Positions 35,889-44,260 of a stretch of 58,126 nt of DNA are shown one piece after another. The stretch's first letter is position 1; each line of letters opens with the position of its first letter. This DNA is from Hydrogenophilales bacterium. Its GTDB lineage: Bacteria; Pseudomonadota; Gammaproteobacteria; Burkholderiales; Thiobacillaceae. The position numbers and the translations under genes were made by a program. The notes below the pieces were generated by a model. It saw only the letters and a list, made by a program, of their open reading frames with translations. It was not told the DNA's origin and ran no database searches. Where the stretch lies: the NCBI GenBank assembly GCA_024636675.1, contig JAGXGM010000039.1, forward strand, positions 1 through 58,126, given 5' to 3'.

Positions 35889-37081
35889 AAATTTTCCTGC
35901 TATGCAGTGTGCTGGCGTCGGGCTGGGCCCATGCGCTTCAGCTGTCTGCCACGCGTCTGTGGCCGTCGCCCGATTACACCCGGATCACCCTTGAAGCTGC
36001 GCAGCCGGTCGCGCACAAATACTTCATCCTGTCGAATCCGGAGCGCCTGGTGATCGACCTTGAAGGTGTCGAGGCAGGCACCGCGCTCAACGCACTGGCC
36101 GCACAACTTTCCGCAGACGATCCTTACATCGGCGCAATCCGCGTGGGCGTCAACCGTCCCGGCGTGATGCGGGTGGTGCTGGACCTGAAAGCCGCCATCA
36201 GGCCGTCCGTGTTCCAGCTGCCACCGCTGGGAGCGTATGGCCACCGGCTGGTGCTCGACCTGCATCCGGCACGGGCGGGCGATATCACATGGAACCCTGC
36301 CGTTCCCCAGCCGGCGATCGCCGAACTGCAGCGTCCTGCCAAACCGGGCGTTCCGCAATACGCGCGGCTGATCACCGTGGCGATCGACGCCGGCCATGGC
36401 GGTGAAGATCCCGGCGCCATCGGCGCCAAGGGTTCGTACGAAAAACACATTACGCTGGCGCTGGCGAAAAAGCTCAAGCAGAAGATAGACGCACAGGCAA
36501 ATATGCATGCCGTGCTGATTCGTGACGGCGACTATTTCGTGCCCTTGGTACAGCGTGTCATCAAGGCGCGTGCGGTAAAGGCCGACCTGTTTATATCGAT
36601 TCACGCTGATGCCTTCATCAAGCCGCATGCGCACGGATCGTCCGTCTTCGCGCTGTCCGAGAATGGTGCAACCTCGGTCGCCGCGCGCTGGCTGGCCAAG
36701 AAGGAAAACGAGGCCGACCTGGTGGGCGGCGTCAACATCGACGTCAAGGATCCCTTCCTCAAGCGCACCCTGATTGACCTCTCGCAGACCGCGACCATCA
36801 ACGACAGCCTGAAGCTGGGAACCTCTGTGCTGAAGGAAATCGGTGGTGTCAACAGATTGCACAAGCCGCACGTCGAACAGGCCGGATTCGCGGTGCTGAA
36901 AGCACCCGACATTCCGTCGATCCTGATCGAGACTGCGTTCATTTCCAATCCGGAAGAGGAACGGCGCCTGAACGATGCTGCCTACCAGGACAAACTGGTC
37001 GATGCCATCGTCGTCGGCGTCAGGAATTACTTCGACAAGCATCCGCTGACCGCGCCGTCGCGGCTGACACTCAATCAATGA
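35873..37081 (+). CDS. amiC: N-acetylmuramoyl-L-alanine amidase with AMIN domain
   Basis: 402 residues from a TTG start at 35873, which has a GGAG ribosome site upstream and gives a signal peptide (MHALLKIFLLCSVLASGWAHA). The AMIN domain is at about 30-130, then the amidase_3 catalytic domain: Zn ligands in AIDAGHGGEDPGA and SIHADAF, and the catalytic Glu in LIETAFISNPEEE. It splits daughter-cell peptidoglycan. Earlier starts run inside tsaE and are rejected. Confidence 0.92.
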   Translation: MHALLKIFLLCSVLASGWAHALQLSATRLWPSPDYTRITLEAAQPVAHKYFILSNPERLVIDLEGVEAGTALNALAAQLSADDPYIGAIRVGVNRPGVMRVVLDLKAAIRPSVFQLPPLGAYGHRLVLDLHPARAGDITWNPAVPQPAIAELQRPAKPGVPQYARLITVAIDAGHGGEDPGAIGAKGSYEKHITLALAKKLKQKIDAQANMHAVLIRDGDYFVPLVQRVIKARAVKADLFISIHADAFIKPHAHGSSVFALSENGATSVAARWLAKKENEADLVGGVNIDVKDPFLKRTLIDLSQTATINDSLKLGTSVLKEIGGVNRLHKPHVEQAGFAVLKAPDIPSILIETAFISNPEEERRLNDAAYQDKLVDAIVVGVRNYFDKHPLTAPSRLTLNQ

Positions 37082-37611
37082 GCGTCAGCCTGCTGGGCGC
37101 GGCGGCCCCGGGTTTCGACCGGCCGCTGGCGGTGCTGGAAGCCTGTCACGGCCGCATCGCCAAACAGTGCGACACCCTGGATAAATTGCTGGCACACCTG
37201 CCCGTGAACGGTGCCGATGCGCAGGCGCAGCAGGCGGCGCGCGCGGTGCTGGCCTATTTCGACACCGCGGCGGTGCATCACCACGACGACGAGGAGCGCA
37301 ACCTGTTTCCGCTGCTGGAACAGGCCGGCGCCCCCGGTGCCTGCGATCTGGTCGAGGCCCTGACCCTGGAACACGACGAACTGGCGCTGCTGTGGCGGCG
37401 CCTGCGCGGGGAGCTGCAGCAGATCGAGTCAGGCGCGGCGCCCGCACTGGACGCGCCGCTGACTCAGCGCTTCATTGCCCTCAATCGCAGTCATCTCGAA
37501 TTCGAAAACACCCATGTATTGCCGCTGGCGCGCCAGGTGCTCGGTGCGGCCGAGATCGAACGCCTCGGCCGCGCCATGGCGGCGCGCCGCGGCGTGACGT
37601 TTGTGGTCTGA
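37078..37611 (+). CDS. Hemerythrin HHE-domain protein
   Basis: 177 residues. A full set of candidate di-iron ligands is visible: His in LEACHGRI, HHHDDEERNLFP, LEHDELALLW and the H-x3-E-x2-H of RSHLEFENTHVLPLA. It is expected to carry a non-heme diiron site and to bind or sense oxygen or nitric oxide, or to store iron. It overlaps the amiC stop by 4 nt and precedes mutL by 1 nt, so it is co-transcribed with cell-wall and repair genes, an uncommon setting. Confidence 0.88.
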   Translation: MSVSLLGAAAPGFDRPLAVLEACHGRIAKQCDTLDKLLAHLPVNGADAQAQQAARAVLAYFDTAAVHHHDDEERNLFPLLEQAGAPGACDLVEALTLEHDELALLWRRLRGELQQIESGAAPALDAPLTQRFIALNRSHLEFENTHVLPLARQVLGAAEIERLGRAMAARRGVTFVV

Positions 37612-37612
37612 C

Positions 37613-39385
37613 ATGTCGATTTGCGTATTGCCCGATGTACTGATTTCGCAAATCGCCGCCGGCGAGGTGGTCGAACGCCCCGCTGCGGCCTTGAAAGAAA
37701 TTCTCGAAAACAGCCTCGACGCCGGTGCCACCGATATCCAGGTTGATCTCGAGCAGGGCGGCATCAAGCGTATCCGGGTCGCCGACAATGGCAGCGGCAT
37801 CGCGCGCGACGAGCTTGCGCTGGCCCTGACCCGTCACGCCACCAGCAAGATCGCCAGTCTGGCCGACCTCGAACAGGTGGCGAGCCTGGGCTTTCGCGGC
37901 GAGGCGCTGGCGTCGATCGCCGCCATTGCGCGGGTGCAGCTCGACAGCCGTGGCGTCGACGCCGAGCATGCCTGGGCGGTGCGGGTCGAAGGCGGGCGTC
38001 TGAGCGAGCCCATGCCGGCGGCGCGCGCCGCCGGCACCACGATCGATATCCAGGATCTGTTCTTCAATACGCCGGCGCGGCGCAAATTTCTCAAGACCGA
38101 GACCACCGAATACGCCCACTGCGCCGAAACCGTGCGTCGGCTGGCACTGGCGAATCCGGAGACGGCTTTCACCCTTTCCCACAACGGCCGGGTACAGCTT
38201 CGCCTCAACGCCGACTCCGCCGCCGCGCGGGTGCGCCAGGTGCTGGGCGAGGCATTCGAGCGCAACACCATAGCGGTCGATGCCGTCGCAGGGGCCTTGA
38301 GCGTGTCCGGCTGGGTGATCCGTCCTGGTGCCGCGACGGCGAGCCGCGACAGCCAGCATGTGTTCGTCAATGGTCGCTACGTGCGCGACAAGCTGATCGT
38401 CCACGCCCTGAAGGAAGCCTACCGCGACGTGCTGCACCACCAGCTGAATCCGGCGTACTGCCTGTTTATCAGCCTGCCGCCGGATCTGGTCGACGTCAAT
38501 GTGCACCCGGCCAAGACCGAAATCCGCTTTCGCGACAGCCGCGGCGTGCACCAGTTTCTGTTTCACGCGGTTGAGCGCTTGCTGTCGGCGCCGGTGACGG
38601 GCGGCACAATCCCCGAGGCAGCCAGTACGCCAGCACCAGGGTTCAGACCGGGGTTTGCGGCGCAATGGCAGGCGTCGATGCCGCTGCAGGTGAACGAGGC
38701 GATGGCGTTCTATGCGCCGCTTCAGGGGCCAAGGGGCCGGGCTTCAGGCGACCTGGCTGCGCCTGCGGCACAGCATCTGCCTCTGCCCGAAGATGTCGAC
38801 GCGCCGCCGCTCGGCTACGCGCTGGGTCAGTTGCACGGCGTTTATGTGCTGGCGCAGAACGCCCAGGGACTGGTGCTGGTCGACATGCATGCCGCGCACG
38901 AACGGGTCGTCTACGAGAAGCTCAAGGCCGCGCTCGACAGTCGTGCGGTGCCAGCGCAGACCCTGCTGATTCCGGTCGCGCTGACGGTCGATGCGCGCGA
39001 CGCGGCGGAAATCAGCCCGCATCTGGCGTCATTGCGGGAAATCGGTTTCGAGCTGTCGGTCACCTCGCCGACCTCGGTTGCGGTGCGCTCGGTGCCGTGG
39101 CTGCTGAAAAATGCCGACCCGGTCGAGCTGACCCGGGCCGTATTGCGCGAAGTCGCCGAATTCGGCGTCGCGCGGCTTTTGGCCGAACGCCGCAATGAAC
39201 TGCTGGCGACGCTCGCCTGCCACGGCGCGGTGCGCGCCAACCGCCACCTGACGCTGCCCGAAATGAACGCGCTGCTGCGCGAGATGGAGGCCACCGAGCG
39301 GGCAGGGCAGTGCAACCACGGTCGTCCCACCTGGTTCCAGGTCGGCCTGAGGGAGCTCGACGCCATGTTCATGCGCGGTCGTTGA
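37613..39385 (+). CDS. mutL: DNA mismatch repair protein MutL, endonuclease type
   Basis: 590 residues from the ATG at 37613. The GHKL ATPase is complete: ENSLDAGA, DNGSGI, RHATSKI and GFRGEALASIA. The C-terminal part has VDMHAAHERVVYEKLK, a version of DQHAx2Ex4E with Met for Gln, and the zinc-site motifs ACHGAVRA and CNHGRP. This is the endonuclease form found where MutH is absent. It acts after MutS recognises a mismatch. Weakly conserved linker at about 340-410. Confidence 0.96.
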   Translation: MSICVLPDVLISQIAAGEVVERPAAALKEILENSLDAGATDIQVDLEQGGIKRIRVADNGSGIARDELALALTRHATSKIASLADLEQVASLGFRGEALASIAAIARVQLDSRGVDAEHAWAVRVEGGRLSEPMPAARAAGTTIDIQDLFFNTPARRKFLKTETTEYAHCAETVRRLALANPETAFTLSHNGRVQLRLNADSAAARVRQVLGEAFERNTIAVDAVAGALSVSGWVIRPGAATASRDSQHVFVNGRYVRDKLIVHALKEAYRDVLHHQLNPAYCLFISLPPDLVDVNVHPAKTEIRFRDSRGVHQFLFHAVERLLSAPVTGGTIPEAASTPAPGFRPGFAAQWQASMPLQVNEAMAFYAPLQGPRGRASGDLAAPAAQHLPLPEDVDAPPLGYALGQLHGVYVLAQNAQGLVLVDMHAAHERVVYEKLKAALDSRAVPAQTLLIPVALTVDARDAAEISPHLASLREIGFELSVTSPTSVAVRSVPWLLKNADPVELTRAVLREVAEFGVARLLAERRNELLATLACHGAVRANRHLTLPEMNALLREMEATERAGQCNHGRPTWFQVGLRELDAMFMRGR

Positions 39386-39387
39386 TT

Positions 39388-39414
39388 TTGACACCTGGCG
39401 CTTTTAGCTATAAT
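39388..39414 (+). promoter_or_regulatory. Sigma-70 promoter of the S24-like gene
   Basis: A perfect -35 TTGACA (39388-39393) and a perfect -10 TATAAT (39409-39414) with a 15-nt spacer, shorter than the optimum of 17. It precedes the S24-like gene and overlaps the candidate Rrf2/IscR operator just downstream. Confidence 0.72.
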
Positions 39415-39436
39415 CCCGAGTTAATTAGTCAGGTAT
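39412..39436 (+). promoter_or_regulatory. IscR/Rrf2 type-1-like operator, S24-like gene
   Basis: Matches 21 of 25 positions of the IscR type-1 consensus as I remember it (ATASYYGACTRWWWYAGTCRRSTAT). The stretch GAGTTAATTAGTCAGGTAT at 39418-39436 holds the perfect right half AGTCAGGTAT. It covers the -10 box and transcription start, where a repressor would block initiation. Confidence 0.5.
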
Positions 39437-39449
39437 TGATGAGGCCATC

Positions 39450-39812
39450 ATGAACGAACGCAGCGAACACAAGACCATACCGATCCAGGAACTCAATGAG
39501 GCCAGCAACTGCTCCAGCGCCGAACCCTATGCCTTGATGGTGCTGGGGGATTCCATGATGCCGGAATTCGAGCAGGGCGAGATCATCGTCGTCGAGCCCT
39601 CCGGCCTGGTCAAGGACGGCTCTTTTGTGGTCGCTTTCGTAAATGATGAGTTTATCTTTCGCCAACTCGTGCAGCATGAAGATGGCTGGATGCTGAAGCC
39701 GCTCAACCCGATGTACGAGAACATTCCTGTCGCGGATATCGATGTGGCCAAGGGTGTGGTCATCATGAAAAAACGCCCCGGCAAGCGCAGTGAGCAGAAG
39801 AGCTATGTCTAA
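39450..39812 (+). CDS. Stand-alone LexA/S24-fold protein, catalytic Lys replaced by Arg
   Basis: 120 residues. The serine motif VLGDSMMPEFEQGEIIVVEP (Ser35) and the GSFVVAFVNDEF strand are those of the S24 peptidase domain of LexA and UmuD. At the lysine position of LexA (VTVKRL) it has IFRQL (Arg71), so self-cleavage is not expected. There is no helix-turn-helix. L-x-P-L-N-P-M-Y at about residue 84 fits the family end. It may act as a partner or sensor rather than a protease. Confidence 0.78.
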   Translation: MNERSEHKTIPIQELNEASNCSSAEPYALMVLGDSMMPEFEQGEIIVVEPSGLVKDGSFVVAFVNDEFIFRQLVQHEDGWMLKPLNPMYENIPVADIDVAKGVVIMKKRPGKRSEQKSYV

Positions 39813-39869
39813 ACAGGCTGAGAGGTGTCATCCAAGCAATTGATTGAGCAGTTGTATTGGAGGATGTGA

Positions 39870-39884
39870 TCGCTATATTAGCGA
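39870..39884. promoter_or_regulatory. Inverted repeat upstream of the SOR-like gene
   Basis: TCGCTATATTAGCGA has perfect 6-bp arms around three bases. It is 78 bp before the SOR-like start and 11 bp before the IscR/Rrf2-like site. It may be a second operator, but no regulator is known. Confidence 0.5.
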
Positions 39885-39894
39885 ATTGAATATA

Positions 39895-39919
39895 GTAGTT
39901 GACTAATTCACTCAGGTAT
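39895..39919 (+). promoter_or_regulatory. IscR/Rrf2 type-1-like operator, SOR-like gene
   Basis: Matches 23 of 25 positions of the type-1 consensus; the differences are the first base and one base of AGTC (here ACTC, which also occurs in the iscR promoter of E. coli as I recall it). The operator covers a -35 TTGACT (39899-39904) whose -10 would be TAAACT (39921-39926). Confidence 0.58.
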
Positions 39920-39961
39920 ATAAACTGAAACCTGTTCAACCCTTCCAACAGGAGATAAACC

Positions 39962-40417
39962 ATGAGTGGACTGATCGCTAATTTCCCATCCGACGGCGTC
40001 GTGACCGTCAACCGTGTAGTGCTGAAGCTGGAGTACTCGGTGGATGACCTGCAGGAACGGGTGGCGTTTCTGTGTGAAAACGTCAAGACCTACCATTCCG
40101 ACACCGGCTTCGTTGGCGGCTTCGTCGCGTTGAACTCCGGCATGGTGTCCAACGAAGGCTCGACCATTGGCCAGGCGGTTGAAAGTCCGATGAAGGGCAA
40201 GGAGGCGCTGATCGTGACCTTCTGGACCACCTTCGAGAACCACGAGAAATCACATCAGTCGGAAACCTTCCAGCCCTTGTTCCAGAAAGTGCTGGATCTG
40301 TGTGAGAACGGCAACGAGGAAATTGCCTACGAGATGCTGTGGTCCGGCAAGGCCTACGGTCCCGACGAGATCGCAGCGGCGCGCCAGGCCAAGGCGCAAT
40401 ACGCCGACGCGGTCTGA
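39962..40417 (+). CDS. Single-domain protein resembling sulfur oxygenase reductase (SOR)
   Basis: 151 residues with an AGGAGA ribosome site. The sequence TFWTTFENHEKSH (residues 86-98) matches TFWKDWKDHEEMH of archaeal SOR as I recall it, placing His94 and His98 at the iron ligands His86 and His90. A later AYEMLWSG (Glu124) matches YEIIYA with ligand Glu114. GFVGG (49-53) matches GFVGF, and Cys38 lies near the essential Cys31. SOR is about 310 residues with two ferredoxin-like halves; this is one half. It probably binds mononuclear iron; sulfur chemistry is inference. Confidence 0.68.
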   Translation: MSGLIANFPSDGVVTVNRVVLKLEYSVDDLQERVAFLCENVKTYHSDTGFVGGFVALNSGMVSNEGSTIGQAVESPMKGKEALIVTFWTTFENHEKSHQSETFQPLFQKVLDLCENGNEEIAYEMLWSGKAYGPDEIAAARQAKAQYADAV

Positions 40418-40440
40418 TCGCCGCAGCAAGCGAAGCCAGG

Positions 40441-40470
40441 GCGGCGGGGGAAACCCCGCCGCTTTTTTTT
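40441..40470 (+). terminator. Intrinsic terminator after the SOR-like gene
   Basis: Nine-bp GC stem (GCGGCGGGG at 40441-40449, CCCCGCCGC at 40454-40462), GAAA loop, then eight T. It ends the SOR-like transcript 53 nt after its stop codon. Confidence 0.93.
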
Positions 40471-40582
40471 AGCCGACTGCGCGGAGAAGATGAGGCTCAG
40501 TAGGGGCGCATATAGCGAGGCCGATATGGTCCAGGCCCTCGTTCTCGCCACCGATGATCCACTTGTGCGACATGTGGATCAT
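40469..40582 (-). CDS. Possible 37-residue small protein after the aldolase
   Basis: The frame reads MIHMSHKWIIGGENEG... and ends at 40469. Its ATG overlaps the aldolase stop (ATGA at 40579-40582), which suggests translational coupling. No homology is recognised. The stop falls at the edge of the converging terminator's T run, which would also serve the minus-strand transcript poorly. Chance remains possible for so short a frame. Confidence 0.3.
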   Translation of the reverse strand: MIHMSHKWIIGGENEGLDHIGLAICAPTEPHLLRAVG

Positions 40583-41601
40583 GCGGCGCCCTCCATGGTG
40601 CGGGCATATTTGCCGGCGCGGGCCAGGCCATTCAGATGGCAGCGGTTCAACAGCGCAATCTGCGCGGCGACGACGTTGTCTTCCTGCCCCTGCCAGGCGG
40701 CCAGCACGGGCGCCTGCAGCGCCCGCCCATAGGAGAAGCTGACTTCCCATGGCTGCGACTCCATTGCATTCATGGCGTTCAGGTGGTCGGTCGCGTCCTC
40801 GGCACTCTGGCCGCCGGACAGGAACACGATGCCCGGGACTGCCGCCGGCACGTAGCGCCGTAGGCAGCGCAGCGTAGCCGCGGCGACCTCCAGCACGCTG
40901 GCCTGCTGCGCACACTGCTTGCCGGCAATCACCATGTTCGGCTTCAGCAGCATGCCCTCGAACAGCACCCCGTGGGCGTCGAGTTCGGCGAACACCGCCT
41001 GCAGCACCTGCGCCGTCACCGCCTCGCAGCGCTCGATGCCATGGGCGCCGTCCATCAGCACTTCTGGTTCAACGATCGGCACCAGGCCGGCCTCCTGACA
41101 CAGCGCGGCATAGCGCGCCAGCGCATGGGCGTTGGCGCGGATGCCGAATGGCGACGGGATGTCGCGCTCATCGATCTCGATCACCGCCCGCCACTTGGCG
41201 AACTGAGCGCCCAGCTGCTTGTACTCGGCCAGCCGCTCGCGCAATCCACCGAGGCCTTCGGTCACCTTTTCGCCGGGATGGAGTGCCAGCGCCTTGGCGC
41301 CCTGATCGACCTTGATGCCGGGGATGATTCCCCGGCTTGACAGCAGCTGGGGGAAGGGAATGCCGTCGCGCGTGCTCTGGCGCAGGGTTTCATCGAAGAG
41401 GATGACGCCGCCGATATAGCGCTCGATGTCGTCGGTGGTGAACAGGGTTTCGCGATAGTGTCGCCGGTTTTCCTCGGTGGATTCCACCTGGATCGAAGCA
41501 AACCGCTTCTTGATGGTGGGGTTGCTTTCGTCCGCGGCCAGCACCCCTTTTTGCATCGCGACGATGGCCTTGGCCACGGACTTGAGTTCGTCGATGTTCA
41601 T
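40579..41601 (-). CDS. Class I fructose-bisphosphate aldolase
   Basis: 340 residues. Typical class I motifs: GVLAADESNPTIKKRF (N-terminal), KWRAVIEIDERD, VPIVEPEVLMDG, and the Schiff-base lysine in MLLKPNMVIAGK (about residue 222). PGIVFLSGGQSAEDAT follows. It cleaves fructose-1,6-bisphosphate to two triose phosphates without metal ions. The start is the ATG complement of 41599-41601. It ends ...KYARTMEGAA, lacking the C-terminal Tyr of animal enzymes. Confidence 0.94.
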   Translation of the reverse strand: MNIDELKSVAKAIVAMQKGVLAADESNPTIKKRFASIQVESTEENRRHYRETLFTTDDIERYIGGVILFDETLRQSTRDGIPFPQLLSSRGIIPGIKVDQGAKALALHPGEKVTEGLGGLRERLAEYKQLGAQFAKWRAVIEIDERDIPSPFGIRANAHALARYAALCQEAGLVPIVEPEVLMDGAHGIERCEAVTAQVLQAVFAELDAHGVLFEGMLLKPNMVIAGKQCAQQASVLEVAAATLRCLRRYVPAAVPGIVFLSGGQSAEDATDHLNAMNAMESQPWEVSFSYGRALQAPVLAAWQGQEDNVVAAQIALLNRCHLNGLARAGKYARTMEGAA

Positions 41602-41749
41602 GGTCTGCGACCCTCCGGTAAGGATAGATAGGCGGGCAGTTCGTCGATGCCCGTTTCTATACTGTAGACCCTGATTTTTTCGCTTCGCCGGGCAGGGCGG
41701 CGCCGAAGCGCCAGCCGGCATCGCCGGGCTTGGGGGATAATCGCCCTCC

Positions 41750-42691
41750 ATGTCAGCCCCCAGCCATCCCCCCGCCATTTTCCTCATGGGTCCGACTGCC
41801 TCGGGCAAGACCGCGCTGGCGGTCAGCCTGGTCGAACGCTACCCGCTCGAAATCATCAGCGTCGATTCGGCACTGGTGTATCGCGGAATGAACATCGGCA
41901 CCGCCAAGCCCGACGCCGCCACCCTCGCGCGTGCGCCGCACCATCTGCTCGACATTCGCGACCCCACCGAAGCTTATTCCGCCGCGGCGTTTTGCGACGA
42001 TGCGCGCGGGCTGATGGCCGACATCGTCGCGCGCGGCCGCGTGCCGCTCCTGGTCGGCGGCACCATGTTGTATTTCCGTGCGCTGCTGCAGGGGCTCGAC
42101 GATCTGCCGCGCGCCGATGCGGCGCTGCGCAAACAGCAGGAGGCGGAGGCGGCGGCGCGCGGCTGGCCCGCGCTGCACGCCGAACTGGCAGCGGTCGATC
42201 CGGTGACCGCGGCCAGGCTGGCACCCAACGACTCCCAGCGCATCGGCCGCGCGCTGGAAGTTTTCCGGCTCACCGGCACGCCGATGTCGGCGCTGCTCGA
42301 TAGGACGCAGTCCGAATTGCCCTACCGCGTGCTGCAGCTCGCCCTGATTCCGTCCGATCGCGCCGTGCTGCATCAGCGCATCGCCGCGCGCTTCGACGCC
42401 ATGCTCGCCGAAGGCCTGCTCGATGAAGTGGAAAGCCTGCGCCGGACCTTTGCGCTCACCCCCGACCTGCCGACCATGCGTGCGGTCGGCTACCGGCAGG
42501 CATGGGCCTATTTAGAAGGTGAAATCGATTTCAACGCACTGCGCGAAACCGGAATCGCAGCCACCCGCCAGCTCGCCAAGCGCCAGCTCACCTGGCTGCG
42601 CTCGTGGCCCGATGCGGTGCTGCTGGATGGCCTGGCGGAAGACCTGGAGGCGCAGGCGACAGCCTTGGTGGCGCGTCATTTAAGGCTGTAG
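41750..42691 (+). CDS. miaA: tRNA dimethylallyltransferase
   Basis: 313 residues. P-loop [14 protein letters not shown] (about residue 13), then [19 protein letters not shown] and [16 protein letters not shown], all MiaA signatures. It transfers a dimethylallyl group to A37 of tRNAs reading UNN codons. The start ATG is at 41750. It is transcribed away from the aldolase gene, with a 148-bp shared promoter region; no hfq gene follows, unlike the common miaA-hfq order. Confidence 0.95.
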   Translation: MSAPSHPPAIFLMGPTASGKTALAVSLVERYPLEIISVDSALVYRGMNIGTAKPDAATLARAPHHLLDIRDPTEAYSAAAFCDDARGLMADIVARGRVPLLVGGTMLYFRALLQGLDDLPRADAALRKQQEAEAAARGWPALHAELAAVDPVTAARLAPNDSQRIGRALEVFRLTGTPMSALLDRTQSELPYRVLQLALIPSDRAVLHQRIAARFDAMLAEGLLDEVESLRRTFALTPDLPTMRAVGYRQAWAYLEGEIDFNALRETGIAATRQLAKRQLTWLRSWPDAVLLDGLAEDLEAQATALVARHLRL

Positions 42692-42700
42692 CAGCGCGGC

Positions 42701-42893
42701 AGGAGCACCCGCAAGGGATAGGCCGTGGTGACCCCGCAAGGAGGAGGCCATGACTGTAGAGCGGCTAAAGCAGCAACATTCATGCACTAAGCCGCTGAAA
42801 CGGTAACCACCACGCACTGGCGTTTTCGCCGTGATGCCGTGTGGTTGGCACGGCGCGGGAAATCGCGCCTTGGAAGGCGCTCCTACAGCAACG
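42701..42893. repeat. REP-like interspersed repeat cluster
   Basis: Contains GGAGCACCCGCAAGG, GAGCGGCTAAAGCAGCAAC, GTGATGCCGTGTGGTTGG and AATCGCGCCTTGGAAGGCGCTCCTACAG. The same blocks occur, in other orders and orientations, at 25.0, 34.2 and 54.7-55.4 kb. It fills the gap between miaA and xseA (42692-42907), which holds no gene that I can support. Confidence 0.72.
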
Positions 42894-42907
42894 TCGGCAA
42901 TCCGGAG

Positions 42908-44260
42908 TTATTCCTCGCTCGTCGACTCGATTTTCGCGTGCGCCTGCCCGCGGTGAAAGCGGATACCGATCTTGTCGCCCGCGTTGAGCGTCGCGGCATC
43001 CTGCACCACCGCGCCGTTTTCGTGCTGGACGATGCTGTAGCCGCGCGCCAGCACGCCTTCCGGGTTGAGGTGGGCGAGGCTGCTGGCGAGCCGTGCCAGG
43101 GTGAGCTGACGCTGTCCGAAACCGCCTTCGACCGAGCGCCGGGCGCGCATGCCCAGCGCGTCCAGTCGCTGCTGTTCGCGCTGGATGACATGAATCGGCG
43201 TCACCAGCCGCTGGCTCAGCCGTGCGATGCGCAGGTGCTCGCTCATCAGGCGGGTGCCGCCGGCTTGGCGCAGGCGCTGCGCCAGCTGGTAAAGATTGGT
43301 CTGCTGGCGGCGCAGCTGTTCGGCCGGATGAACCAGACGGCGTGCCAGATAGTCCAGCCGCTGCATGTCGCTGTGCTGTTTGCGGGCGATGTTCTGCTGC
43401 AACTGGCGGCCCAGATGGCCCAGCTGTTGCAGCAGTTCCTGACGCGCCGGGCTGGCGAGTTCGGCCGCGGCAGTGGGGGTGGGCGCGCGCAGGTCGGCGG
43501 CGAAGTCGGCCAGGGTGAAATCGGTTTCGTGGCCGACCCCGCTGACCACCGGCATCGGGCTGGCCGCAATCGCCCGCACCACCGCCTCGTCATTGAACGC
43601 CCACAGGTCCTCCAGCGAGCCGCCGCCGCGGCACACCAGCAGCACGTCGCACTCGGCACGTGCGCCGGCCGTGCGGATCGCCGCGGCGATCTGCACGCCG
43701 GCGCCGGCGCCCTGCACCGGGGTTGGGTAGAGGATCACCGGCAACCCCGGCATGCGGCGCGAAAGCGCAGTCAGCACGTCATGCAGCGCCGCCGCCTGTG
43801 GCGAAGTGACGATGCCCAGCGTGCGCGGAAAGCGCGGCAGGGCGCGCTTTTTCGCCGGATCGAACAGCCCTTCGGCGTCCAGTTTGGCTTTCAGTTTGAG
43901 GAAGGTTTCGTACAGTCGCCCGGCACCGGCGCGGCGGATTGCCTCGGCGCCCAGCTGGAACTCGCCGCGTGCCTCGTACAGCGAGGGCAGGGCGCGAATT
44001 TCGACGTGGTCGCCATTGGCCGGGGTGAAGCCGGCAAACTGGTTGCGCCCGCGGAACATCACGCAGCGCACCTGTGCGCTGGCATCCTTGAGTGAAAAAT
44101 ACCAGTGGCCGGAGGCGGCGCGCATGAAGTTGGACACTTCGCCTTCCACCCACAACAGCGGCAGCTGCGATTCCAGCGCGCGGCGCGCCATGCGGTTGAG
44201 TTCGCTCACGGTGAGCACGGGCAGGCCCGTGCTGTCGGAAATGTCGTCCAGAAGATCCAT
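42908..44260 (-). CDS. xseA: Exodeoxyribonuclease VII large subunit
   Basis: 450 residues. N-terminal OB-fold (about 12-110, with [13 protein letters not shown]), catalytic domain with [18 protein letters not shown] (about 143), and the conserved [21 protein letters not shown] (about 200), then [13 protein letters not shown]. The coiled-coil region at about 280-390 is present. With XseB it degrades single-stranded DNA from both ends; xseB is not in the window. The start ATG is the complement of 44258-44260. Confidence 0.95.
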   Translation of the reverse strand: MDLLDDISDSTGLPVLTVSELNRMARRALESQLPLLWVEGEVSNFMRAASGHWYFSLKDASAQVRCVMFRGRNQFAGFTPANGDHVEIRALPSLYEARGEFQLGAEAIRRAGAGRLYETFLKLKAKLDAEGLFDPAKKRALPRFPRTLGIVTSPQAAALHDVLTALSRRMPGLPVILYPTPVQGAGAGVQIAAAIRTAGARAECDVLLVCRGGGSLEDLWAFNDEAVVRAIAASPMPVVSGVGHETDFTLADFAADLRAPTPTAAAELASPARQELLQQLGHLGRQLQQNIARKQHSDMQRLDYLARRLVHPAEQLRRQQTNLYQLAQRLRQAGGTRLMSEHLRIARLSQRLVTPIHVIQREQQRLDALGMRARRSVEGGFGQRQLTLARLASSLAHLNPEGVLARGYSIVQHENGAVVQDAATLNAGDKIGIRFHRGQAHAKIESTSEE

